A stretch of 64,000 nucleotides of DNA from Phytohabitans sp036906915. Lineage in GTDB: Bacteria > Actinomycetota > Actinomycetes > Mycobacteriales > Micromonosporaceae. The stretch spans positions 31,537-95,536 of the forward strand of contig NZ_JBAKHX010000025.1 in NCBI RefSeq assembly GCF_036906915.1, given 5' to 3'. Numbering within the stretch: the stretch's first letter is position 1; each line of letters starts with the position of its first letter. Both the position numbers and the translations under genes were made by a program. The notes under the pieces are model-generated. The model saw only the letters and a list, made by a program, of their open reading frames with translations, made no database searches and was not told the DNA's origin. Below, one piece after another: positions 34,830 through 43,943 of the stretch.

Positions 34830-35792
34830 ATGAAGCGCGCGACCCTCGTGGCGGATCAGTTGTTTCCGCCTGACGACGCGCCGCCACCGTGGCCAGGGCG
34901 TCCGGTGCTGCTCGACGGCTCGGTCATGTACGTGCGCGATACGCCGGCCACAACGGCTGGTGCCGAGCCCGCGCTCTACGTCCACGGCCTCGGCGGCTCG
35001 TCGACCAACTGGACCGACCTCGCCGGCCTGCTCGCCCACCGGCTCGACGGGCAGGCGATCGACCTGCCCGGGTTCGGGCGCAGCGAGCCGGTGCGCAGCT
35101 ACAGCATCCCGGCGCAGGCCGCGCGCGTCGTGCGCTGGATCGAATACAGCGACCGTGGCCCGGTGCACCTGTTCGGCAACTCGCTCGGCGGCGCGATCGC
35201 GGTGCGGGTCGCGGGCACCCGGCCCGACCTGGTGCGCACGCTGACCCTGGTGTCGCCGGCGATGCCGTTTCTCGACCCGAGGCGCTCGGTGCAGAGCCGC
35301 ATGCTGCCGCTGCTCGCCGTGCCGCTGGCGGAGCGGTTGGCGGCCTGGCAGCTCGCTAAGATCACTCCGGAGGAGATGGCCCGCCAGGTGACCGCCGCGT
35401 GCTTCGCCGATCCGAGCCGGGTCAGCGAGCAGCGCCGCCGGGAGGCGATCGAGGAGCTCAAGCTGCGATACGAGCTCGACCACTACGTGGCGTCCTATCT
35501 ACGCACCTTCCGCGGCCTGATCTCCAGCTTCCTTCGGGCGTACCTGCCGGGGGCGGGCTCGCAGTGGCGGATTGCCGCTCAGGTCGGCGCGCCCACGCTG
35601 GTGATCGGCGGCCGGCAGGACAGGCTGGTCGACATCCGAGTCGTGCCGCAGGTCGCGAGGACAGTTCCTGACAGCCGGCTGCTTATTTTGGATGGTGTGG
35701 GGCACGTGGCGCAGATGGAGGTGCCACGGATGGTCGCCCGAGCTGTGGTCGCGCTGCTCGACGAGGTCGGTCACCGGGTCGACGCCCGTTGA
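34830..35792 (+). CDS. Alpha/beta hydrolase
   Basis: 320 residues. Alpha/beta-hydrolase fold with oxyanion motif HGLGGSS, nucleophile elbow GNSLGG (Ser near 117), the acid in GGRQDRLVD and the catalytic His in GVGHVAQME. Substrate unknown; an esterase or lipase role is likely. It overlaps the following DUF3152 gene by 4 bp (TTGA). A LipV-like hydrolase near moeB is also recalled from mycobacteria. Confidence 0.9.
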   Translation: MKRATLVADQLFPPDDAPPPWPGRPVLLDGSVMYVRDTPATTAGAEPALYVHGLGGSSTNWTDLAGLLAHRLDGQAIDLPGFGRSEPVRSYSIPAQAARVVRWIEYSDRGPVHLFGNSLGGAIAVRVAGTRPDLVRTLTLVSPAMPFLDPRRSVQSRMLPLLAVPLAERLAAWQLAKITPEEMARQVTAACFADPSRVSEQRRREAIEELKLRYELDHYVASYLRTFRGLISSFLRAYLPGAGSQWRIAAQVGAPTLVIGGRQDRLVDIRVVPQVARTVPDSRLLILDGVGHVAQMEVPRMVARAVVALLDEVGHRVDAR

Positions 35793-36580
35793 AGGCGGCC
35801 CGCGCGATCTTCCTGGCGGCGGCCGGAGTGATCCTGACCGGCCTGGCGCTGCCGAAGCTCGCCGGTGACACCGACAAGGCGCCGGTGCCGGTGGCGCCGA
35901 CGCCGGCAGCGCCAACGTCCGCGCCGCCAACCCAGGCTCCGACCACCGCGCCGCCAGCGGGAACCCCTCCACCAACGATCTCCCTCTCCGGGCCGGTGCC
36001 GGCCCGTGGAGAGGGCACCTTCCAGTACGGGGCGACGGGTGGGCCGGTCTTCGGGCGCAGCGGCACGGTGCACCGGTACCGGGTGGCCGTCGAGCGCGGG
36101 TCGAACGAGGACATGGCGGCGTTCGCGGTGGCCGTCGACGCGGCGCTCGGCGATCCGCGGAGTTGGATCGCGGGCGGGCATCGGATGCAGCGGGTGCCCG
36201 ACGGGCAGGCCCACGAGTTCACCGTGTACCTGGCGACGGCCGAGACGGCGGGGCGGATGTGCGCGGCCGGCGGCGTGAACATCCAGGTGGGTGGCCGGCC
36301 GTACACGTCGTGCCGTACCAGCGGCAGGGTGATCATCAACCTGGACCGGTGGCGGCTGTCCACCCCGGGCTACACCTCGGCCGAGGTGCCGCTGTCGGTT
36401 TACCGCAGCTATGTGGTGAACCACGAGGTCGGGCACCAGTTGGGGCACCAGCACGAGCTGTGCCCGCGAGCGGGCCGGCCGGCGCCGGTGATGATGCAGC
36501 AGACGCTCGGCCTCAATGGGTGCGCGGCCAACCCATGGCCGTACCTGAATGGTCGCCGGTATGCCGGCCCTCTGAAATAG
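35789..36580 (+). CDS. DUF3152 secreted metalloprotease-like protein, first copy
   Basis: 263 residues with a TTG start overlapping the hydrolase stop. N-terminal export segment (about 3-23), Pro/Ala linker, then a DUF3152 domain with HEVGHQLGHQH, which fits the metzincin zinc motif HExxHxxGxxH, followed by C and PVMMQQT (Met-turn candidate). Cys residues C151 and C174 probably pair. A secreted zinc protease by motif; no substrate known. A paralogue follows directly. Confidence 0.88.
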   Translation: MKAARAIFLAAAGVILTGLALPKLAGDTDKAPVPVAPTPAAPTSAPPTQAPTTAPPAGTPPPTISLSGPVPARGEGTFQYGATGGPVFGRSGTVHRYRVAVERGSNEDMAAFAVAVDAALGDPRSWIAGGHRMQRVPDGQAHEFTVYLATAETAGRMCAAGGVNIQVGGRPYTSCRTSGRVIINLDRWRLSTPGYTSAEVPLSVYRSYVVNHEVGHQLGHQHELCPRAGRPAPVMMQQTLGLNGCAANPWPYLNGRRYAGPLK

Positions 36581-36629
36581 CGTGTTAAATCCGGACAATT
36601 GCGGATAGGCATGGCACGCTGGACAGACC

Positions 36630-37532
36630 ATGGCGACACCGGCGACCCGTCCAGCCCGCGCCACCGCAGACCGTGTGGCAGCGCACGGCCGCACGCCCGC
36701 GCCCAGGCTCGAAGGGCGCCGCATCGGCCAGGAGCGCATGCGGCATCGGCAACGGCGTACGGCCGTACTCCTGCTGCTGGCGTCGGCCGCGGGCCTGGTG
36801 CTGGTAGATCTCGCGCGGAGCCGGCCGGTGGAAGTGCCCGTCGCGGCGCCGGAGGCACCGCCGACCACCGCGGCGGCCGTCGTCCCCGCGGCGGTCGCGC
36901 TGCGCCCCACGTCGCCGTCGCCGGCGGCGCCGTCGCCCACGCCGGCCGCCGTCGCGACCACCTTCCCGGTCACGGGTCCGGGCACCTTCCGGTACGCGGA
37001 CAGTGCCGGGCCGCCCCTTGGTACCGCTGGCACGCTGCGCCGCTTCCGGGTGGCGACCGAGGACGGCCTGGGCCAGGACGCGAGGTCGTTCGCGGCGAGC
37101 GTCGACGAGATCCTGGGCGACCCGCGCAGCTGGATCGCCGGCCGCCAGTTCAGGCTGCAACGGGTACCGCGGTCCGCCTCGGCCGAGTTCACGATCTTCC
37201 TCGCCACCCCGGCAACGTCGGAGCGGATGTGCGCGGCCGGCGGCCTGGCCACCGAGCAGTACACCTCGTGCCGCCTGCCCGGCCAGGTGATCATCAACGT
37301 GGCCCGCTGGCTCACCGCCGTGCCGGACTACGGCGCGCCGCTCGCCGAGTACCAGGCCTACGCGATCAATCACGAGGTTGGTCACCAGTTGGGGCACGGT
37401 CACGAGCGCTGCCCGACATCCGGTGGGACGGCCCCGGTGATGCAGCAGCAGACGCTCGGGCTGAAGGGCTGCGTCGCCTACGGCTGGCCGTACCTGAACG
37501 GCCGGCGGTACGCGGGCCCGCCTATTCCCTGA
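36630..37532 (+). CDS. DUF3152 secreted metalloprotease-like protein, second copy
   Basis: 300 residues. A longer cytoplasmic Arg-rich front (1-42) precedes the membrane segment (about 44-62), then a Pro/Ala linker and a DUF3152 domain with HEVGHQLGHGH, CPTSGG and VMQQQT. The domain is clearly paralogous to the preceding gene (shared GDPRSWIAG, RMCAAGG, YLNGRRYAGP), so this is a tandem duplication. 49 bp separate the two genes. Confidence 0.88.
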   Translation: MATPATRPARATADRVAAHGRTPAPRLEGRRIGQERMRHRQRRTAVLLLLASAAGLVLVDLARSRPVEVPVAAPEAPPTTAAAVVPAAVALRPTSPSPAAPSPTPAAVATTFPVTGPGTFRYADSAGPPLGTAGTLRRFRVATEDGLGQDARSFAASVDEILGDPRSWIAGRQFRLQRVPRSASAEFTIFLATPATSERMCAAGGLATEQYTSCRLPGQVIINVARWLTAVPDYGAPLAEYQAYAINHEVGHQLGHGHERCPTSGGTAPVMQQQTLGLKGCVAYGWPYLNGRRYAGPPIP

Positions 37533-37620
37533 CCGCCCGTGTGCCACGTCATTGCGGAGTGAGGTCGCGGGCGCGCAACAATAGTCCGGTATCGCTGCCG
37601 CTAGCTACCGGGAGTTGACC

Positions 37621-38802
37621 GTGTCGCTGCCCCCGCTCGTCGAACCCGCCGCCGAGCTCACCGTCGACGAGATTCGCCGCTATTCGCGCCACCTGATCAT
37701 CCCGGATGTCGGGGTGGAGGGGCAGAAGCGGCTCAAGAACGCCAGGGTGCTGTGTGTGGGCGCGGGCGGCCTCGGGTCACCCGCGCTGATGTACCTTGCC
37801 GCCGCCGGCGTGGGCACCCTGGGCATCGTCGACTTCGACACCGTCGACGAGTCCAACCTCCAGCGGCAGATCATCCACGGCCAGTCCGACATCGGCCGCC
37901 CCAAGGCGGAGTCGGCCGCCGCGTCGGTTCGTGAGATCAACCCGTACGTCAACGTGGTGATCCACAACACCGCCCTCGACCGCGACAACGTGCGGGAGAT
38001 CTTCTCCCAGTACGACCTGATCGTCGACGGCACCGACAACTTCGCCACCCGGTACATGGTCAACGACGCGGCGGTGCTGCTCGGCAAGCCCTACGTCTGG
38101 GGCTCCATCTACCGGTTCGATGGGCAGGCGAGCGTCTTCTGGGCCGAGCACGGCCCCTGCTACCGCTGCCTCTACCCCGAGCCCCCGCCGCCCGGCATGG
38201 TGCCGTCCTGCGCCGAGGGTGGCGTGCTGGGCGTGCTCTGCGCGTCGATCGGCTCCATCCAGGTCACCGAGGCGATCAAGCTGATCACCGGCATCGGCGA
38301 GCCGCTCGTGGGCGGGCTGACGGTGTACGACGCGCTGGAGATGACGTACCGGAAGATCAAGATCCGCAAGGACCCGGCCTGCGCGCTCTGCGGTGAGAAC
38401 CCGACGGTCACCGACCTGCTCGAAGACTACGAAGACTTCTGCGGTGCGGTGTCGCCGGAGGCCGAGCAGGCCACGGTCGACTCCACCATCACCGCGCGGG
38501 AGCTCAAGGACTGGCAGGACTCGGGCAAGTCGATCTTCCTGGTCGACGTGCGCGAGCCGGCCGAGTACGAGATCGTGCGCATCCCGGGCGCGACGTTGAT
38601 CCCCAAGGGCGACATCCTGTCCGGCGAGGCGCTGGCCCGTCTCCCGCAGGACCGGCAGATCGTGCTGCACTGCAAGTCGGGCGTCCGTTCCGCTGAGGCG
38701 CTGGCTGCTGTGAAGGCGGCCGGCTTCAAGGACGCGGTGCACGTGCAGGGCGGCGTGCTCTCCTGGATCAAGCAGATCGACCCGTCGCTCCCGGCGTACT
38801 GA
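37621..38802 (+). CDS. moeZ: Adenylyltransferase/sulfurtransferase MoeZ (MoeB-rhodanese)
   Basis: 393 residues from GTG 37621, chosen because GGGAG lies 6 nt upstream (a TTG at 37615 is too close). ThiF/MoeB domain: nucleotide motif GAGGLGSP, DGTDNFATR, and zinc pairs CYRC and CALC. The C-terminal rhodanese domain has active-site loop CKSGVRS. It adenylates and then thiocarboxylates small sulfur carriers (MoaD, CysO and ThiS types) for molybdopterin, cysteine or thiamine synthesis. Next to DUF3152, as in other actinobacteria. Confidence 0.92.
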   Translation: MSLPPLVEPAAELTVDEIRRYSRHLIIPDVGVEGQKRLKNARVLCVGAGGLGSPALMYLAAAGVGTLGIVDFDTVDESNLQRQIIHGQSDIGRPKAESAAASVREINPYVNVVIHNTALDRDNVREIFSQYDLIVDGTDNFATRYMVNDAAVLLGKPYVWGSIYRFDGQASVFWAEHGPCYRCLYPEPPPPGMVPSCAEGGVLGVLCASIGSIQVTEAIKLITGIGEPLVGGLTVYDALEMTYRKIKIRKDPACALCGENPTVTDLLEDYEDFCGAVSPEAEQATVDSTITARELKDWQDSGKSIFLVDVREPAEYEIVRIPGATLIPKGDILSGEALARLPQDRQIVLHCKSGVRSAEALAAVKAAGFKDAVHVQGGVLSWIKQIDPSLPAY

Positions 38803-38809
38803 CGGGTCG

Positions 38810-39583
38810 TCAGCGGACGGCGCGGATCGCCGTCAGGGTGGTGTGTGCGTCGAACTGGCGGCCGTCGTCGCTGGGCCAGCCGCCGTCGCTGCGCTGGGTC
38901 TCCGAGAGGCGCCGGCGCGCGGCGGCGAGCAGCCAGTCTTCGGGCGCCAGCCCGGCGCGCCGGAGCCGCGCCGCCATCAGGGCGACGTCTGCCGGTGACA
39001 TCTGCGGCAGGCGGTCGCCCAGCATGATCTGCAGCCGCGCCGACTCGTAGAACATGGCCTGCTGATACAGGACGCCCGCGCTCAGCCAGGCGCTGACCAG
39101 GAACGACGGCCAGCTTCCGTCGGCGCCGACGTGTGCCGCGATTACCTGGCTGGCGGCGCGGGCCGCGTCGGTGTATCCGGTCATGCCGAGCCAGAAAGCG
39201 GCGTTGGTGGTCAGGTAGAGGCGAGCCTCGGGGTCTCCGGGCTTGGCCCAGGGCGGCGCCTCGCCGGCCAGCGCCTCGTCCTCTTCCCACATGCCGTCCG
39301 GCCGCTGCGCGCTCGCGAGCCAGTCCAGCGCGGTGCGCGCGGCGGGACGGCCGAGCGCACCGAGATCGTCGAGTTCCGCCAGGCGAAAGCACGTCGCGTC
39401 CACCGAGGCGACCTCGCCGCCCCACAGCGCCGGCCAGCCACCTCCGGGTGCCTGCCCGATCTCGGCGTCGGCCAGCAGTGTTTCGCTGGGCATACCGCCT
39501 GTACGCAGGTGCGATAGGCGGGCCCGATCCACGGCGTCGCCGTGGGCTACGACGAAGCCGATCGCGGCGTCCATGTCGACCAC
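38810..39583 (-). CDS. Prenyltransferase/squalene-cyclase-like toroid protein
   Basis: 257 residues. Repeated alpha-alpha units with QRPDGMWEED, GADGSWPSF and QRSDGGWPSD, the QW-like motif of terpenoid cyclases and prenyltransferase beta subunits. It is much shorter than a squalene-hopene cyclase (about 630) and has no DXDD motif, so catalysis is doubtful. Possibly a binding or regulatory toroid. ATG at 39574 is an alternative start. A similar gene beside moeB is recalled from mycobacteria. Confidence 0.8.
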   Translation of the reverse strand: MVDMDAAIGFVVAHGDAVDRARLSHLRTGGMPSETLLADAEIGQAPGGGWPALWGGEVASVDATCFRLAELDDLGALGRPAARTALDWLASAQRPDGMWEEDEALAGEAPPWAKPGDPEARLYLTTNAAFWLGMTGYTDAARAASQVIAAHVGADGSWPSFLVSAWLSAGVLYQQAMFYESARLQIMLGDRLPQMSPADVALMAARLRRAGLAPEDWLLAAARRRLSETQRSDGGWPSDDGRQFDAHTTLTAIRAVR

Positions 39584-39622
39584 GGCGACACGCTACCTCC
39601 CCGCCCGCCGCCCGGCGACCGC

Positions 39623-40867
39623 TCAGGTGCGGATGTGACCATCCCCCGTCACGATGTACTTCGTGGAGGTCAACTCGGGTAGTCCCATCGGCCCACGCGC
39701 GTGCAACTTCTGCGTGGAAATGCCGATCTCGGCCCCGAATCCGAACTCGCCGCCGTCGGTGAAGCGAGTGGACGCGTTGACCATCACCGCCGCCGCGTCG
39801 ACCCGGGCCACGAACTCGCGGGCGGCCGCCACCGACTCCGTCACGATCGCCTCGGTGTGCTGCGACCCGTACCGCGTGATGTGCGCGACCGCCGCGGAGA
39901 GCGAATCGACCACGGCGGCCGAGATGTCCGCGGAGAGGTACTCGGTGCCGAAGTCCTCGTCGGTGGCCGGCACGACAGCGTCGGAGTACGCCGCGACCGC
40001 CGGGTCGCCGTGGACGGTGACGCCGGCCTCCTGGAACGCCGCGAGTGCGCGGGGGAGGAAGGCCTCCGCCACCGAGGCGTGCACCAGTACGGACTCGGCG
40101 GTGTTGCAGGTGGACAGCCGCTGCGTCTTGCTGTTGAGCAGGACGGTGAGTGCCTTGTCGAGGTCGGCGGCCGCGTCGATGTAGACGTGGCAGTTGCCGA
40201 CGCCAGTCTCGATGACGGGCACGGTCGACTCCTCGACCACCGTCTTGATCAGGGAGGCCCCGCCGCGCGGGATGAGCACGTCGACCAGGCCGCGGGCGCG
40301 CATCAGCTCCTTGACCGAGTCGCGGGACGAGGCGTCGAGCAGCTGGATCGCGTCGGCGGGCAGGCCAGTGGTGGCCACGGCGTCGCGGAGCACGGCGGTA
40401 AGGGCGGCGTTCGACCTGGCGGCGGACGACGAGCCGCGCAGCAGCGCCGCGTTGCCCGACTTCAAGCAGATGCCGGCGGCGTCCACCGTCACGTTGGGGC
40501 GGCCCTCGTAGATGATCCCGACGACGCCGAACGGCACCCGGACCTGCCGCAGCTCCAGCCCGTTGGGCAGCGTGGAGCCGCGGACCACCTCGCCGACCGG
40601 GTCGGGCAGCGCGGCCATCTCGCGCAGCGCGTCGGCCATCGCGTCGACCCGGCCCTCGGTGAGCGAGAGGCGGTCGATGATCGCCGCCGACAGCCCGGCC
40701 TCCCGGCCCGCTTCGACGTCGGCCGCGTTGGCGGCGAGGATCTCGCCGGCCCGGGCGACCAGCGCGTCTGCCATGGCCAGCAGCGCGGTGTCTTTGGTGG
40801 CCCGGGTGGCGGTGGCCAGCGCGGCGGCGGCCTCGCGAGCCCGCTTGGCCTGCTCGTTCACAGTCAT
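39623..40867 (-). CDS. proA: Gamma-glutamyl phosphate reductase
   Basis: 414 residues, the usual length. ProA/aldehyde-dehydrogenase-like fold: LPNGLELRQVRVPFGVVGII near the N-terminus, KSGNAALLRG, and catalytic Cys in RLSTCNTAESVLVH. It reduces gamma-glutamyl phosphate to glutamate semialdehyde with NADPH, the second step of proline synthesis. It lies 14 bp downstream of proB in the same operon. Confidence 0.97.
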   Translation of the reverse strand: MTVNEQAKRAREAAAALATATRATKDTALLAMADALVARAGEILAANAADVEAGREAGLSAAIIDRLSLTEGRVDAMADALREMAALPDPVGEVVRGSTLPNGLELRQVRVPFGVVGIIYEGRPNVTVDAAGICLKSGNAALLRGSSSAARSNAALTAVLRDAVATTGLPADAIQLLDASSRDSVKELMRARGLVDVLIPRGGASLIKTVVEESTVPVIETGVGNCHVYIDAAADLDKALTVLLNSKTQRLSTCNTAESVLVHASVAEAFLPRALAAFQEAGVTVHGDPAVAAYSDAVVPATDEDFGTEYLSADISAAVVDSLSAAVAHITRYGSQHTEAIVTESVAAAREFVARVDAAAVMVNASTRFTDGGEFGFGAEIGISTQKLHARGPMGLPELTSTKYIVTGDGHIRT

Positions 40868-40881
40868 GACCGTCTCACTCT

Positions 40882-42006
40882 CTACAGCAGTACCAGGTCG
40901 TCGCGGTGCACCACTTCACGTTCGTATCCCGGGCCGAGCGCCGCGGCCAGCTCGACCGTGGACCGGCCGAGCAGCGATGGCAGCTCCACCGCGTCGTAGT
41001 TGACCAGGCCGCGGGCGACCGGGGCGCCCGAGGCGTCGACCAGGTCGACGGGGTCGCCGGCGGTGAAGGCGCCATCCACCGCGGTGATGCCGGCGGGCAG
41101 CAGCGACTTTCGCCGGGCCACGACCGCCTGCACCGCACCCGGGTCCAGGTGCAGCCGGCCGCGCGGCGAGGTGGCGTGCGCGAGCCAGAAGAGGCGGGCG
41201 GTGGGCCGCTGGCGTACCGGATGGAAGAGGGTGCCCACCTGCTCTCCCGCCAGCGCTGACGCGGCGAGGGGCGCGGCCGTGAGCACCACCGGGATGCCGA
41301 AGCCGGTGGCGATGCGGGCGGCCTCGACCTTGGTGATCATGCCGCCGGTGCCGACGCCGGCCTTACCGGCCTTGCCCACCGACACCCCAGCGAGATCCTG
41401 ATCGCCGCGCACCTCGTCGACCCGCTGGGTGCCGGGCCGGCTCGGGTTGCCGGTGTAGAGCGCGTCGACGTCCGAGAGCAGCACCAGCAGGTCGGCGTGG
41501 ATCAGCGCGGCGACCAGAGCGGCCAGCCGGTCGTTGTCGCCGAAGCGGATCTCCTCGGTGGCGACCGTGTCGTTTTCGTTGACGATCGGCACGGCGCCCA
41601 TGTCGAGCAGCTTGCGCAGCGTGCGGTACGCGTTGCGGTAGTGGGCGCGGCGCGTCACGTCGTCGACTGTGAGCAGCACCTGCCCGACGATGAGCGCGTG
41701 CCGGGCGAAGCTGGCCGCGTACCGGCCGATCAGCAGGCCCTGCCCGACGCTCGCGGCGGCCTGCTGGGTGGCCAGGTCACGCGGACGGCGCGGGATGGAC
41801 AGCGGCGCGAGCCCGGCCGCGATGGCCCCGGAGGAGACCAGCACGATCTCGCGCCCGTCGGTGGCCAGGGCGCCGACGGCGTCTACGAGGGCGTCGACCC
41901 TTGCGGTGTCGAGGCCACCGGTAGCCGTGGTCAGCGACGACGAGCCGATCTTGACGACGATCCGCCGTGCCGCTGTGACTGCTTCGCGCACCCAACCATT
42001 CTGCAT
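40882..42006 (-). CDS. proB: Glutamate 5-kinase
   Basis: 374 residues. Amino-acid-kinase domain (RIVVKIGSSSL, VSSGAIAAG, NENDTVATEEIRFGDND, GTGGM) followed by a C-terminal PUA domain (about 280-365). It makes gamma-glutamyl phosphate from glutamate and ATP, the first and feedback-inhibited step of proline synthesis. proA follows. Unlike many actinobacteria, no obg gene lies upstream; the divergent gene is an alkyltransferase-like gene only 13 bp away. Confidence 0.97.
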   Translation of the reverse strand: MQNGWVREAVTAARRIVVKIGSSSLTTATGGLDTARVDALVDAVGALATDGREIVLVSSGAIAAGLAPLSIPRRPRDLATQQAAASVGQGLLIGRYAASFARHALIVGQVLLTVDDVTRRAHYRNAYRTLRKLLDMGAVPIVNENDTVATEEIRFGDNDRLAALVAALIHADLLVLLSDVDALYTGNPSRPGTQRVDEVRGDQDLAGVSVGKAGKAGVGTGGMITKVEAARIATGFGIPVVLTAAPLAASALAGEQVGTLFHPVRQRPTARLFWLAHATSPRGRLHLDPGAVQAVVARRKSLLPAGITAVDGAFTAGDPVDLVDASGAPVARGLVNYDAVELPSLLGRSTVELAAALGPGYEREVVHRDDLVLL

Positions 42007-42011
42007 AGGGT
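42006..42011 (+). promoter_or_regulatory. -10 element (TAGGGT), leaderless
   Basis: TAGGGT ends 8 nt before the GTG at 42020; the rest of this promoter must lie inside proB. Confidence 0.45.
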
Positions 42012-42019
42012 GTGTCCTC

Positions 42020-42328
42020 GTGACGCCGGAGGAGTACGTCGAAGAGGTGCTCGCACTCGTCGAGCGGATCCCGTCGGGGCGGGTGATGTCGTACGGCGCG
42101 ATCGCCGACTACCTGGCTGACCGGTCCGGCCGGTCGTCGGCGCGGCTGGTTGGCACGATCATGTCGCGGTACGGCGGCCCGGTGCCCTGGCACCGCGTGG
42201 TCAACAACGCCGGGCGTGTCGTGCCGGGCCACGAACTGGAGGCGATGGCCCGGCTGATCGGCGAGGCCACCCCGATTCGATCCGGCCGCGTCGACATGAA
42301 GCGCGCCGCCTGGTGGCCCGAGGATTAG
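42020..42328 (+). CDS. Alkyltransferase-like (ATL) DNA-lesion-binding protein
   Basis: 102 residues. It matches the DNA-binding domain of O6-alkylguanine-DNA alkyltransferases (MSYGAIADYLADRSGRS; RLVGTIMSR; HRVVNNAGRV). The active-site motif PCHRV is replaced by PWHRV (Trp57), so it cannot transfer alkyl groups. ATL proteins bind alkylated bases and hand them to nucleotide-excision repair. Its stop overlaps the convergent transpeptidase gene. A related gene near moeB is recalled from mycobacteria. Confidence 0.9.
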   Translation: MTPEEYVEEVLALVERIPSGRVMSYGAIADYLADRSGRSSARLVGTIMSRYGGPVPWHRVVNNAGRVVPGHELEAMARLIGEATPIRSGRVDMKRAAWWPED

Positions 42329-43725
42329 GGCAGGACCGCGCCGACGCCGCCGCGGCGGGGGTCGCCAGCCGCTCCGGCCCGACCCACGGCGCTCACACCG
42401 CCGAAGTAGTGGTTCATGTCGGGCCACTGGTTGACCGTGTACCCCGCCGTCGCCAGCGCGTCCAGCTCGTCCGGCGGGTAACCCAGCTCGGCGTGCACGG
42501 TGTCGCCGACCACGTGGAACCGGGGTCGGGCGATCGCGGCCGGCATGTCCAGGTCGTCGACCAGTACGCCCAGCAGGGTGTCGATCAGGGCCGTGCGGAT
42601 GCGGGAGGCGCCCGCCGAGCCGGCGGCCGCCACCAGCTGCCGGTCTTCGTCGACCACGACGAGCGGGCACATCATCGACGACATGCGCCGCCCGGGCGCC
42701 AGGTCGGGAGTGATCAGCTCGCCTTCGCCCAGCATCGAGTTCAGGTTGATGCCGTAACCGGGCAGCCAGATGCCCGCGCCGATGCCGAGCGTCGTGGTGA
42801 TCACGCAGGCGTCGCCCTCCGCGTCCACCACGGAGATGTTGGTGGTGTCGCCGAGGCGCTGCGCCCCGTACCGCCGGAGCGCGTCGGCGACCGCGACCGC
42901 CCGGTCTCGCCTGGACATTTCTGGTAGGTCGGCCGGCAACGCGGCGATCGTGTCGATCGTCTCGTTCAGGTCGTGCCGCGCGTAGATGTGGTTGCCGCCG
43001 AGCGTCGCGTGACCGACCGCCAGCTCCAGCACCCGGTAGGCCGCCAGGTCGGCCGGGCCCAGCGCCCCACCGCCGGCACGCACCGTGTCGACCAGCAGCT
43101 GACCCAGCCGGCCGGTGTAGAAGACGGCCGGGCCCTCGCCGGCCAGCGCGTCCAGCGCGATGTCCAGACCCGGGTGGTGCAGCAGTTCGCCGCCCTCCAG
43201 CAGCCGGCCGGTGGGCGCGTAGATGTTGGCCCCCTCACCGGGCAGCAGAGCCGGCGCCACCGCGACCAGCGTGCGGGCCTGCGCGGCCGGCAGCAGTACG
43301 CCGCTGCGGGCCAGCGTCACCGCGGGCTCGACGACCCGCTGCCACGGCAGCCGTCCCCAGCGCCGGTGCACCTCGCCACAGCCTGCGGGCACCCCCGGCA
43401 CGGCCACGCTGGCGGCACCGATCGAGTAGATCAGCGGTACGCCGCCGAAGTACACCTCGATCGGGGTCATGGGGTCGGGTGTGACGTCACCGTCCAACCC
43501 GGGCACCGAACAGAAGAAGTCGAGGCACGTGACCGTCTGGGTGGACGCGTCGAAGTAGGTGGCGAAACCACCCCCGCCGATCCCGGTCAGGATGCTCTCG
43601 CTGACCGACGTGGCGAGCACGGCCGCCACCGCCGCATCCGCCGCCGAGCCGCCCGCCGCGAGGATGCGCAGCCCCACCTCGGCCGTGGCCGGATGACCTG
43701 CGGCGACACCGGCGGGCACCCGCAT
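42325..43725 (-). CDS. ggt: Gamma-glutamyltransferase family protein
   Basis: 466 residues from ATG 43725, chosen because GAGAGGAGG lies just upstream. The Ntn-hydrolase motif GDTTNISVVD gives the autocleavage Thr, and the small subunit has PGYGINLNSMLGEGE and SSMMCPLVV. It is shorter than typical GGTs (about 550-580) and has no visible signal peptide, so it may be a cytoplasmic family member acting on gamma-glutamyl amides or acylated compounds. The substrate is uncertain. Confidence 0.85.
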   Translation of the reverse strand: MRVPAGVAAGHPATAEVGLRILAAGGSAADAAVAAVLATSVSESILTGIGGGGFATYFDASTQTVTCLDFFCSVPGLDGDVTPDPMTPIEVYFGGVPLIYSIGAASVAVPGVPAGCGEVHRRWGRLPWQRVVEPAVTLARSGVLLPAAQARTLVAVAPALLPGEGANIYAPTGRLLEGGELLHHPGLDIALDALAGEGPAVFYTGRLGQLLVDTVRAGGGALGPADLAAYRVLELAVGHATLGGNHIYARHDLNETIDTIAALPADLPEMSRRDRAVAVADALRRYGAQRLGDTTNISVVDAEGDACVITTTLGIGAGIWLPGYGINLNSMLGEGELITPDLAPGRRMSSMMCPLVVVDEDRQLVAAAGSAGASRIRTALIDTLLGVLVDDLDMPAAIARPRFHVVGDTVHAELGYPPDELDALATAGYTVNQWPDMNHYFGGVSAVGRAGAAGDPRRGGVGAVLP

Positions 43726-43943
43726 CGCCTCCTCTCTTGGCGGGGCCGAAGCCCGGGCCGTCGCCGTGGGGACAGTAACAGTCACGGGGCGCAGCGTAGA
43801 TGCATCTGTCCTTCCGCGCGTGCCGATGGATAACATCCGCTGTGCTAACTGGCCGGTTGCCGCGTGGCGTGCACGTGAGCCACCTCCGGCAGCCCCGACA
43901 CTAGGAACGGTTGCGGCGCGTTCGGTTGTGATTGACTTGTGTC

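Noticed and set aside
38810..39583. Terpene biosynthetic gene cluster
   Set aside because: The toroid protein is far shorter than a cyclase, lacks a DXDD motif, and is surrounded by proline and molybdopterin genes.
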